Shown here: in pieces, positions 25,271 through 33,042 of the stretch
Numbering within the stretch: position 1 is the stretch's first letter
Layout: the number at the start of each line of letters is the position of its first letter
From: Dinghuibacter silviterrae
GTDB lineage: Bacteria; Bacteroidota; Bacteroidia; Chitinophagales; Chitinophagaceae
Direction: 5' to 3'
Assembly: GCF_004366355.1 (NCBI RefSeq)
Contig: NZ_SODV01000002.1
Location: 2,086,768-2,150,767, forward strand
DNA: 64,000 nucleotides
Notes under the pieces: generated by a model
What the model saw: only the letters and a program-made list of their open reading frames with translations
Told to the model about the DNA's origin: nothing
Database searches by the model: none
Translations under genes and position numbers: made by a program

Positions 25271-26130
25271 TAATATGTAAAGGTTTCTTTTAACATCAGT
25301 TTCCCTGAAGCCGTCGTCCCCGTTATGGACAATACCCGGTGGTTGTTGTCGACGGAATAAGCGTAATTCTCCACAGAACGGAACACCTGGTTTCCCGGGA
25401 GGTATCCCACCGTGCTGACCTTGACGGGAAGGTCAAAGACCCGGTCGAAATAAGTATACAAAAAGCTGACCCCTGCGGAAGACTGGTTACCCATGATCCC
25501 ATTGTAGGTATAGGAGATGGAATCGATCGTAGTGACACCAAGGGTGGTGGAACCGTATATGGCCAGGGTGATATCCTCCCCGGTATAGGTATAACCAACA
25601 CGGCCTATTTGGGTGACCGAGCCGGAAACGGATTCCCTGAAGGTGTAGCCGGTACAAAGACCTGTACCATCGTAGATATACACCGTCCGGAGAACAACGG
25701 CTGCCTGACCATTGCTGCTGGTGGTGGTGATCACACTGTCCAGTTCGGTGTTCGAAGAGTTGACATAGTTCTTGACGTCACTTTGCTCCGTCAATGTATT
25801 GCTGCTGGTAGCGACCGATTGCGAACCCGTCACCTCTTCAAGGCCTGAACTGTATGCATAAGTAAAGGACACTGTCTCGGTAGCGGTCTGTCCATTCGTA
25901 ATAACGGTGCCGCTTTCCGTCAAGGTGCTCACCCGGTTGTCGTTGTCGTACTGGTAGTTGGAGGTAACGTCGGAATTTTGGGCGTTCGTCGCCGTATCAT
26001 AACCGATGTACACCACTTGTTTTACACGGTCAGTGGTGCCGGAGGAGGAGGAGCCGCCTCCGCCGTTTTTTCCCTTGATGCATCCGGTAAGCAAAAGGAA
26101 GGAAGCTAAGATTAGGTGTATGTATCGCAT
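25267..26130 (-). CDS. Secreted lipoprotein with YD-like beta repeats, function unknown
   Basis: A 287-residue lipoprotein with signal MRYIHLILASFLLLTGC followed by a Gly/Ser-rich tether (KGKNGGGGSSSSG). The mature part has repeated beta strands ending in aromatic-Tyr motifs (SNYQYDNDNRVSTL, VSFTYAYSSG, VGYTYTGEDI, ENYAYSVDNNHRVL). Such strings resemble DUF4595/YD-type repeats found in Bacteroidota surface lipoproteins. No enzyme motif is seen. Its stop overlaps the sensor kinase end by 4 bases, tail to tail. It lies 53 bases downstream of the NarL-type regulator on the same strand, and a promoter of consensus quality precedes it, so it could be that regulator's target. Confidence 0.65.
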   Translation of the reverse strand: MRYIHLILASFLLLTGCIKGKNGGGGSSSSGTTDRVKQVVYIGYDTATNAQNSDVTSNYQYDNDNRVSTLTESGTVITNGQTATETVSFTYAYSSGLEEVTGSQSVATSSNTLTEQSDVKNYVNSSNTELDSVITTTSSNGQAAVVLRTVYIYDGTGLCTGYTFRESVSGSVTQIGRVGYTYTGEDITLAIYGSTTLGVTTIDSISYTYNGIMGNQSSAGVSFLYTYFDRVFDLPVKVSTVGYLPGNQVFRSVENYAYSVDNNHRVLSITGTTASGKLMLKETFTYY

Positions 26131-26134
26131 GGCC

Positions 26135-26165
26135 CAAAACTACAAGCCTGCACCGCGCTGTGCAA
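26135..26165 (-). promoter_or_regulatory. Consensus Bacteroidota promoter TTG-N20-TAGTTTTG, 4 bases from the ATG
   Basis: On the minus strand a TTG (26165-26163) is followed after exactly 20 bases by TAGTTTTG (26142-26135). Both elements and the spacing match the Bacteroidota housekeeping promoter. The lipoprotein ATG (26130) comes 4 bases later, so a leaderless transcript is predicted. Confidence 0.6.
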
Positions 26166-26183
26166 TACCGAAAACAGGGGAGC

Positions 26184-26822
26184 TCAGTCAAACAACCGGT
26201 TCCGCAACGCCTTCGCGACGGCTTCGCTTTTGGAATGAACCTGGAGCTTCTCGTAGATATTCTTGACGTGTGTTTTGACGGTTTCAAAGCTGGTACCTGT
26301 CTCCGACGCAATCATTTTAAAGCTGTTGCCCCGGACCAGGTAGCCCAGTACTTCCTGTTCTTTTGCGGACAAAGAAAAGCCGTCCGATGGCGTCTGCAAC
26401 CCTTTGCGCGTATGCTCCAGGACCATACGCGCCACCGAAGCGCTCATAGGGGCGCCCCCGGAAAGGACTTCGTCTATGGCTTCGAAAAGTTTACGGAACG
26501 CCTGCGGCTTCAGGATATAACCCGACGCCCCCGCGCAAATCGCATCCAGCACGTGCCGGTTGGTGTCAAAAACGGTCAGCATGATAATTTTCACCGAAGC
26601 ATTCACCGCCCGGATACGGCGCACCCCTTCAATCCCGCCGGTCCCGGGCAGGTCGATGTCCATCAGGACGACATCCGGTGCATACGTTTTCAAGTCCTCT
26701 TCCACCCGGCCGCATTGTTCAAACGCGCCGTCGCAGCGATACTCCGCGGTAAGGTTGATCATTTGTACCAACGCATCCCTGAAATCGGGATTATCTTCAT
26801 ACACGAGCAGGTGGACTTGCAT
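26184..26822 (-). CDS. NarL/LuxR family response regulator
   Basis: A 212-residue regulator. Receiver domain: Glu9/Asp10, phospho-acceptor Asp55 in VLMDIDLPG, Thr83 and Lys105 in YILKP. A LuxR-type helix-turn-helix lies at about 148-207 (LSAKEQEVLGYLVRG, FKMIASETGTSFETVKTHV). The ATG at 26822 (MQVHLLVYEDNPDF) is used; an upstream in-frame start would add 14 residues unlike any receiver. The family partner is a HisKA_3 kinase, which is exactly what lies about 0.9 kb away (22256-25270) on the opposite strand with a lipoprotein gene between. I infer they form one pathway. Confidence 0.9.
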   Translation of the reverse strand: MQVHLLVYEDNPDFRDALVQMINLTAEYRCDGAFEQCGRVEEDLKTYAPDVVLMDIDLPGTGGIEGVRRIRAVNASVKIIMLTVFDTNRHVLDAICAGASGYILKPQAFRKLFEAIDEVLSGGAPMSASVARMVLEHTRKGLQTPSDGFSLSAKEQEVLGYLVRGNSFKMIASETGTSFETVKTHVKNIYEKLQVHSKSEAVAKALRNRLFD

Positions 26823-26940
26823 AGTTGCGAGGGAAAAGATGGGGAATTTTTCCGGTTTCGTCAATCCCCCAAAGAGGGGAAACGTTAAAGTTTATGGGCG
26901 GGGGTACAACCGGTTGTAAGCGCCGTATTTTCATAGGGTC

Positions 26941-27771
26941 ATGAAAACGCTTTGCTTCTTTCTCGCCGCGCTGCTGTCTGCCAGCGCCGCTGCCGCCCAA
27001 AACAGCTGGGCCGACGGCGACCACCCGTCGCTCTTTGTCCTCGGTGGTTTTAATGAGATGTTTGTACAGGATCCCGGGCACATATTCAATATCAGTTTCC
27101 CCTACACCACCACCGCGGTGTCAGGGACCCAGACCTTTAGCGGCAGCCTGAAAGGTAGCTACCGGCCCGAAGTTCCCATGTTCGACGTCCTTCTCCTTGA
27201 CGTGGTATACAAACGGTCCGGTTATTACCTGGGGTATGGCCTCAACCGGCAACTGGGCAACGACTACGCGGGTTATGTCAAGTTCGGGTATGACTATGCC
27301 TTCCCCTTTCACGGCCTGATGCTAAAACCCGGTCTCGATCTTGTCTTTTTTACAAAAAGGGAGGAACGCATGGGGTCCATCGACAACGTCAACCAGACCG
27401 TCAGCGCGCTGGGTATCCAATCCGGGGACTATTACACCGTCACCATAGACGACGGCGAGTATGCGACCTACGACGAGACCTATTCCACGGACCACCTGGA
27501 CATCGACTATTCCCGGTCAAGCCTCGACCTTGGTCCCCGCCTGACCCTGTCCACACGGCCCTTTTGGGGAAAGGCCGTCCTGAGCCTTCAGGCCGGTTGG
27601 CTGCTGCCCCTCGTTCAAACCAGCCGCCTGCGTTTTGAGCAAGTCAGCGCCCATGCTTCCGATCCCACCCACCTGGCCGGTCACGTTACCCTTCCGCAAA
27701 ACGGGTCCGTGGGCGGACCCTATGTGGGGATCACTGCGGGGGTGCGCGTGGGGAGGGTTACCCGTTCTTAA
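26941..27771 (+). CDS. Secreted beta-barrel-like protein, function unknown
   Basis: A 276-residue protein with a Sec signal (MKTLCFFLAALLSASAAAAQ). The mature protein has many short alternating strands with aromatic residues (SGYYLGYGLNRQLG, GYVKFGYDYAFPFH, PGLDLVFFTKREERM) and a glycine-rich last strand (GPYVGITAGVRVGRV), like outer-membrane beta-barrel proteins. I do not recognise a family. It is divergent from the NarL-type regulator, with 118 bases between the two starts, so a regulatory link is possible. No good TAnnTTTG box was found upstream. Confidence 0.55.
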   Translation: MKTLCFFLAALLSASAAAAQNSWADGDHPSLFVLGGFNEMFVQDPGHIFNISFPYTTTAVSGTQTFSGSLKGSYRPEVPMFDVLLLDVVYKRSGYYLGYGLNRQLGNDYAGYVKFGYDYAFPFHGLMLKPGLDLVFFTKREERMGSIDNVNQTVSALGIQSGDYYTVTIDDGEYATYDETYSTDHLDIDYSRSSLDLGPRLTLSTRPFWGKAVLSLQAGWLLPLVQTSRLRFEQVSAHASDPTHLAGHVTLPQNGSVGGPYVGITAGVRVGRVTRS

Positions 27772-27869
27772 TCGTACGGTGTGTATCGCCAGCGGACGAT
27801 TAAAACCTGATGTTCGGTATGATTTTTAATGAGTTATAAAGTGGCAACTTTCTTGCTGACCAACGGATA

Positions 27870-28265
27870 ATGGATAAATACAACCTGCAATACTTACTGG
27901 AGCAATACATGAATGATCGCGCATCGGAAGAGGAATTCGACGCACTGCTGGAATATTTAAAGGACCCGGAGTCGGATGACGTCCTGCGCGAGGTGGTCGA
28001 TGAGGTAGGCGTCCGCCCGGTATTGCCTCAAGGATTAGATGCCTGGATGGACCAACAAACCGCAAAAATGACGGCGATGATCCATCCCCCCTGGCGACAC
28101 CCATACGGGCGAAAAAGCCGCCCGCTCGCGGGCATCCTGGAGTTGGCCGTGAGCGTGGTTTTGTGCCTGCTGATCGGGGTATGGATGATGGAAGGGCTGA
28201 CCCTGGCGCACCAGCAGACGGTTTCATTATCGACAGCGAACATTTCACAAAAAATAACACGATGA
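27870..28265 (+). CDS. Small anti-sigma-like (FecR N-terminus-like) single-pass membrane protein
   Basis: A 131-residue protein. The first 75 residues resemble the cytosolic sigma-binding part of FecR-type anti-sigma factors (LQYLLEQYMNDRASEEEFDALLEYL is the usual helical start). One membrane helix follows at about 95-111 (LAVSVVLCLLIGVWMM). A normal FecR continues for about 200 periplasmic residues with a FecR domain; here only about 20 residues follow the helix. No sigma factor gene is adjacent. Its stop codon overlaps the ATG of the ABC permease by 4 bases (ATGA), so the two are translationally coupled. It may be a truncated relic or a small accessory subunit. Confidence 0.6.
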   Translation: MDKYNLQYLLEQYMNDRASEEEFDALLEYLKDPESDDVLREVVDEVGVRPVLPQGLDAWMDQQTAKMTAMIHPPWRHPYGRKSRPLAGILELAVSVVLCLLIGVWMMEGLTLAHQQTVSLSTANISQKITR

Positions 28266-30625
28266 TCTTTAGAAACGCCTGGCGTCACCTGCGTGCCGGT
28301 AAAGTCTATACCGTGATCAATGTCCTGGGGCTGGCCGCCGGTATGGCGGTGGCCCTGTTGATCGGTTTATGGATAACGGACGAGCTTACGTTCGACCACT
28401 ACCACAAGGACCACGCCCGCCTTGCGGAAGCGATGTATGTACAAACCGTGAATGGCGCGCGGTCGACGTCCGGAGAAGTCCCTATCCCATTGCGTGCCGC
28501 CCTGGAGCAGGCCTCCGGTGCCGGTTTTGAAAAGATGGCGCTGACCTCCCACCAGATGCCGTTTGTGATGGGCACCGGTGACAGGAAGGTGTCCGGGACA
28601 GGGATGTTTGTAGAGCCCGGGTTCCCGTCCATGTTTTCCCTCCGTCTGTTGGAAGGCAGTGCCGGCGCTCTTCAAGACCCGTCCTCTGTCCTGTTGTCCC
28701 GGTCCATGGCCAAAGCGCTTTTCGGGAACGGCGATGCGCTGGGTAAAACAGTAAACATCAGCGGCCGGATCGACCTGAAAGTGGCCGCGGTATACGACGA
28801 CCTCCCTCCAAACACCACGTTTACCACCGTGGGTATTTTGGCTTCGCTGGACAAATTCCTGAAGGTAGCCGGCATGGAAGACGTCAAAACGAAATGGGGT
28901 AACCGCAGTTTTTTCTTATACGCATTGCTGCATCCCGGCGCGGACGCCAATAAAATATCGGAAGGCCTTCGCCACCTGCCCGGGCAACACGTAGAAGGGA
29001 GCACGGATGAAACGTTCCTGTATCCCATGGACCGCTGGCATTTGTACGGCGACTTTACCGACGGCAAACCGGACGGCGGCCGGATACGCTATGTATGGTT
29101 GTTTGGGCTCACCGGCATTTTCGTGCTTTTGCTGGCGTGTATCAATTTCATGAATTTGTCCACCGCCAGGAGCGCTAAACGGGCCAAGGAAGTCGGTATC
29201 CGGAAAACGATGGGCGCCCTGCGCGGCCAGTTGGTCGGGCAATTTCTTGGTGAGTCCGTTCTCCTGTCCCTGCTGGCGTCCGCGGCGGCGATGCTGATGG
29301 CCGCGCTCACCCTTCCCTTTTTCAATGACCTTTCGGGCAAACAAATGCAGCTGCCCGCGGATCAGCCTGTTTTCTGGATCGTAGTCCTGGTCTTCGTCTT
29401 GTTCACCGGGCTGCTCTCCGGTTGTTACCCCGCGTTTTACCTCTCGGGCTTCCGGCCCATCCGGGTCTTGAAGGGAATACTGAAGGTGGGCCCTTCTGCC
29501 CGAATACCGCGGAGGATCCTGGTAACGGTACAGTTTACCGTCTCCGTCGCCCTGATCGCGGGGACATTGGTGGTGCTCAAACAAGTCCGGTACGCGGAGG
29601 AAAGACCCGTCGGCTACAGCCGGGCGGGGTTGATCACGCTGACAATGTATGACAACGACGGTTTCCGGAATTATGCAGCGCTCCGGGATGCCCTGCTCAA
29701 GACGGGCATGGTCGCCGGTATGACCGAGTCCTCCAGCCCCTCCACCCACATCTGGAACAACTATGGAGACCTCGACTGGCGCGGCAAAGACCCCCGGACG
29801 GGCGCCATGTTCGGGATGGTGGCCGTGACCCACGACTTCGGCCGGACCCTCGGATGGGAAATACGGCAAGGCCGCGATTTTTCCAGGTCCTTCGCCACGG
29901 ACACCGGTGCCTTTATCCTCAATGAAACCGCCGCGAAACTGACCGGTTTTACACACCCGGTGGGAGAAATCATGCACTGGGAAGGCAAAGACCGGGTCAT
30001 CACCGGCGTGGTCAAAGACCTCGTCATGGAGTCCCCCTTCATGCCCGTAAAACCAACGGTTTTTTTCCTCGACTACAGCAGCTGGCTGGGCTTCGTGACC
30101 ATCCGTCTCCAACCCAATGTCTCCGTGCATGACGCCCTGGCGGCGATCAAGCCGGTATTCCAACAATACCAGCCCGGGAGCCCCTTCGAATACGAATTTG
30201 TAGACGACACCTATGCCGCGAAGTTTTCGGACGAACAACGGCTTGGCCAGCTCGCCGGTATATTTGCGGTGCTCGCCGTCTTTATTTCCTGCCTTGGTCT
30301 TTTCGGCCTGGCCTCGTTTATGGCGGAACAGCGCACAAAGGAAGTCTGCGTGCGCAAAGTACTTGGCGCCTCCGTTTTCCGTATATGGAGGCACCTGTCC
30401 GGTGAGTTCCTCGCCCTGGTGTGTATTTCCTGCGGGACGGCCGTTCCGGTCGCCTGGTATTTCCTGGACCGGTGGCTGCAACACTACACCTACCGCACCC
30501 CCTTGCACTGGTGGCTTTTTGCGGAAGCCTGCGGGGCGGCCCTCCTGATTACGCTGGTGACGGTCAGTGTACAAACCGTCAAGGCGGCTTGGGTGAATCC
30601 GGCGGATAGCTTGAGGACGGAGTAG
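28262..30625 (+). CDS. MacB/FtsX-type ABC transporter permease
   Basis: A 787-residue permease of the large Bacteroidota family with two MacB_PCD-FtsX units. The N-terminal helix (VINVLGLAAGMAVALLIGLWI) precedes a periplasmic core domain (about 50-270). Three helices follow (FGLTGIFVLLLACINFMNLS, then about 320-345 and 370-395), then a second helix and core domain, and a C-terminal FtsX block (LAGIFAVLAVFISCLGLFGLASF). The NLSTARSAKRAKEVGIRK and EQRTKEVCVRKVLGAS signatures are typical. No ATPase gene is adjacent. The start at 28262 gives MIFRNAWRHLRAGK, the usual N-terminus for this family; an open frame upstream is ignored. The substrate is unknown. Confidence 0.9.
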   Translation: MIFRNAWRHLRAGKVYTVINVLGLAAGMAVALLIGLWITDELTFDHYHKDHARLAEAMYVQTVNGARSTSGEVPIPLRAALEQASGAGFEKMALTSHQMPFVMGTGDRKVSGTGMFVEPGFPSMFSLRLLEGSAGALQDPSSVLLSRSMAKALFGNGDALGKTVNISGRIDLKVAAVYDDLPPNTTFTTVGILASLDKFLKVAGMEDVKTKWGNRSFFLYALLHPGADANKISEGLRHLPGQHVEGSTDETFLYPMDRWHLYGDFTDGKPDGGRIRYVWLFGLTGIFVLLLACINFMNLSTARSAKRAKEVGIRKTMGALRGQLVGQFLGESVLLSLLASAAAMLMAALTLPFFNDLSGKQMQLPADQPVFWIVVLVFVLFTGLLSGCYPAFYLSGFRPIRVLKGILKVGPSARIPRRILVTVQFTVSVALIAGTLVVLKQVRYAEERPVGYSRAGLITLTMYDNDGFRNYAALRDALLKTGMVAGMTESSSPSTHIWNNYGDLDWRGKDPRTGAMFGMVAVTHDFGRTLGWEIRQGRDFSRSFATDTGAFILNETAAKLTGFTHPVGEIMHWEGKDRVITGVVKDLVMESPFMPVKPTVFFLDYSSWLGFVTIRLQPNVSVHDALAAIKPVFQQYQPGSPFEYEFVDDTYAAKFSDEQRLGQLAGIFAVLAVFISCLGLFGLASFMAEQRTKEVCVRKVLGASVFRIWRHLSGEFLALVCISCGTAVPVAWYFLDRWLQHYTYRTPLHWWLFAEACGAALLITLVTVSVQTVKAAWVNPADSLRTE

Positions 30626-30626
30626 C

Positions 30627-32966
30627 TTATTTCCCGAATTTCTTATTCGGTTTCGCCCCCATGACAAATTCGAGGTTCCCCCCGTTCATGATTTCGTCAT
30701 AGGTAATATACAAACGGTGTAGGGGCGCTCCATTCAGGGTCGCGCTTTGTACGTAGACGTTTGTCGCGTTTTGATTGGACGCATTTATTTTGAACGTCTT
30801 CCCGCTCTCCAGCGTCAGCACCGCCGAACGGACCGCCGGGCTGCCCAGCCAGTATTTATTGTCGCCGGGAGATACCGGGTAAAAACCAAGGGCGCTGAAG
30901 ATATACCACGCGCTCATCTGCCCGGTATCGTCGTTGCCGCCAAGGCCATCGGGTGTCGGTTTGTACATCCGCCAAAGAACCATGCGGACGAGGGCCTGGG
31001 CCTTCCAGGGCTGGTCGGTGAAGTCGTACAGATAAATGTCGTGGTGCGAGGGTTCGTTCCCGTGCACATAGTTGCCGATGATCCCGTCCCGGGTAATGTC
31101 CTCGGTTTCGGCAAAATACTTGTCGGGCAGGTCCATCGTAAAAAGGGAATCCAGGTGCGGCACAAAGCGTTTGTTACCCCCCATCAGCGCGATCAGCCCT
31201 GCGGGGTCGTGCGGCACGTACAGGCTGTAGTTCCAGGCATTGCCCTCGATAAAGCCTTCGTCGATCGTACGGAGCGGGTCAAAGGTGGTCCGGAAGGTCC
31301 CGTCGCTGAGGCGCGGGCGCATAAAGCTGATGGAAGGATCCCACACGTTCCGGTAGTTCTGGGAACGTTTGATGAATTCGTTATAAATGTCGGTCTTGCC
31401 CAACTTTTGTGCCGCCTGGGCGATGCACCAGTCGTCATAGGCGTATTCCAGGGTCGTGGAGACGCCGTTGCCATTCTTATCGACGGGGATATACCCGAGG
31501 TCGATATAGTCGCCGATGCCGTCGTAGTTGCGGTGACGGGCGGTGGTGACGCAGGCGTCCAGTGCCGCAGCCGGGTCGAAAGGATGTGCGCTTCCCGGCG
31601 CGAAGGGCCCGATGCCCTTCACGATCGCGTCGCACACCACCGACACGCTATGGTACCCCGTCATACACCAGTTCTCGTTGGCGGAGTTCGACCAGATCGG
31701 CAGCATCTGCTCCGGGCTTTGGTCGAAGTGCGCCAGCATAGACCGCACCATATCCCCGTTCCGGGTCGGCTCGATGATGTTAAAGAGCGGGTGCAGCGCG
31801 CGATGCGTATCCCAAAGCGAAAAGGTCGTATAGTTCGTAAACCCGTCCGCCGTATGCACCTCCTTGTCCAGCCCCTCATACTGCCCGTTCCCGTCCATAT
31901 AGATCGTCGGGTTGATAAAGGCATGGTACATCGAGGTATAGAAATTGACCTTGTCCGAGTCCGCCCCGTCGATCGTGATCTTCTGAAGCTGCTGGTTCCA
32001 CGCCGTCTGCCCCGCCGCCTTGACCGCGTCAAAGTCCCAGCCCGGGATCTCCGCGCGCAGGTTCGCCAGCGCGTTCTCCATGCTCACCGGCGAAAGCGCC
32101 AGCTTCACCCCGATCGCTTCCCCCGCCGTTGTTTTAAAGTCGAAGTATGCCCTGATCTGGCGCCCCGCGATCTCCGGGAAATTGCTGCCCTGGTTAAACT
32201 TGCCCCAGAACCCATGATAGGCCGTCCGCCGCGTATAGTTGCGGTTGCCATACGAAATGAACGGCTTGGAAAAGGTCACCGCAAAAAACAATTTTCTTGT
32301 CCTTGCCCAACCCGACGTCTCCCGGTACCCCGTCACCAACGTGTCGTTCACCACGCGCAGGTACGTCCACACGTTTTTATCGTCATAGTTATAAATGCCA
32401 TACATCAGGTCCAGGATAATATGGGCCTGATCGGTCTGAGGAAAAGTATACCGGTGCATACCGACCCTTGTCGTGGCCGTTAGCTCCGCCAGGATATTGT
32501 AGTCGTCCAGCTTTACTTTATAATAGTCCGCCTCGGCCGTTTCATTATTGTGGGAAAAGGAGGACCGGAACCCGCTCCGCGCCTCGCCCGCAACCCCCGG
32601 GTTCAGCCGAAGGGGTCCCACCGTAGGCATCACGAGGAAGTCCCCCAGGTCCGAGTGCCCCGTCCCGCTAAAATGCGTATGGCTAAAACCCACGATGGTT
32701 TTGTCGTCATATTGGTACCCCGCGCAGTATTTATACACGTCCGGATTATACCGGCCGTTTTGCTCGTACGGGATGGTATCCGTCTCCGGGCTCAGCTGGA
32801 CCATGCCAAACGGCACGGTAGCGCCAGGGAAAGTATGACCCATGCGCTGGGTCCCAATGATGGGGTGGACATACTGTACGAGGTTTTGCTGGGCGGCTGC
32901 CTGTTGCGTGCCCGCGCCCAGCGTCACCAGACCCAGGGTGCAGGTCATTAGGATTCTCACGTGCAT
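30627..32966 (-). CDS. GH92 family alpha-mannosidase
   Basis: A 779-residue secreted glycosidase of family GH92, calcium-dependent exo-acting alpha-mannosidases (often alpha-1,2) that trim N-glycans or yeast mannan. The mature protein begins QQNLVQYVHPIIGTQRMGHTFPG, the family start, followed by GFSHTHFSGTGHSDLGD. The catalytic-domain landmarks TYFSLWDTHRALHP-like (FSLWDTHRALHPL), GNEPSHHDIYLYDF and GNDDTGQMSAWYIFSALGFYP are intact. A signal peptide is present (MHVRILMTCTLGLVTLGAG). I use the ATG at 32966, since a TAnnTTTG box ends 3 bases before it and would overlap the TTG alternative at 32972. It is divergent from the GH20 gene, with 76 bases between. Confidence 0.93.
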   Translation of the reverse strand: MHVRILMTCTLGLVTLGAGTQQAAAQQNLVQYVHPIIGTQRMGHTFPGATVPFGMVQLSPETDTIPYEQNGRYNPDVYKYCAGYQYDDKTIVGFSHTHFSGTGHSDLGDFLVMPTVGPLRLNPGVAGEARSGFRSSFSHNNETAEADYYKVKLDDYNILAELTATTRVGMHRYTFPQTDQAHIILDLMYGIYNYDDKNVWTYLRVVNDTLVTGYRETSGWARTRKLFFAVTFSKPFISYGNRNYTRRTAYHGFWGKFNQGSNFPEIAGRQIRAYFDFKTTAGEAIGVKLALSPVSMENALANLRAEIPGWDFDAVKAAGQTAWNQQLQKITIDGADSDKVNFYTSMYHAFINPTIYMDGNGQYEGLDKEVHTADGFTNYTTFSLWDTHRALHPLFNIIEPTRNGDMVRSMLAHFDQSPEQMLPIWSNSANENWCMTGYHSVSVVCDAIVKGIGPFAPGSAHPFDPAAALDACVTTARHRNYDGIGDYIDLGYIPVDKNGNGVSTTLEYAYDDWCIAQAAQKLGKTDIYNEFIKRSQNYRNVWDPSISFMRPRLSDGTFRTTFDPLRTIDEGFIEGNAWNYSLYVPHDPAGLIALMGGNKRFVPHLDSLFTMDLPDKYFAETEDITRDGIIGNYVHGNEPSHHDIYLYDFTDQPWKAQALVRMVLWRMYKPTPDGLGGNDDTGQMSAWYIFSALGFYPVSPGDNKYWLGSPAVRSAVLTLESGKTFKINASNQNATNVYVQSATLNGAPLHRLYITYDEIMNGGNLEFVMGAKPNKKFGK

Positions 32967-32969
32967 CGC

Positions 32970-32977
32970 CAAATGTA
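32970..32977 (-). promoter_or_regulatory. -7 box TACATTTG, 3 bases from the GH92 ATG
   Basis: A perfect TAnnTTTG match on the minus strand, separated by GCG from the ATG at 32966. No clear TTG is seen at the expected -33 distance. It decides against the TTG start at 32972, which lies inside the box. Confidence 0.38.
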
Positions 32978-33042
32978 AATCGTTTTAGCGAAAAACATTA
33001 CAGCCATCGGGGTACCGACACTAATTTCAGTAACTTACGACT

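Noticed and set aside
28916-30667. 583-residue minus-strand frame opposite the ABC permease
   Set aside because: The permease on the plus strand has clear domains; the antisense product shows no motif.
30747-32483. 578-residue plus-strand frame opposite GH92
   Set aside because: GH92 motifs prove the minus strand is coding; the opposite frame is a GC-rich shadow.
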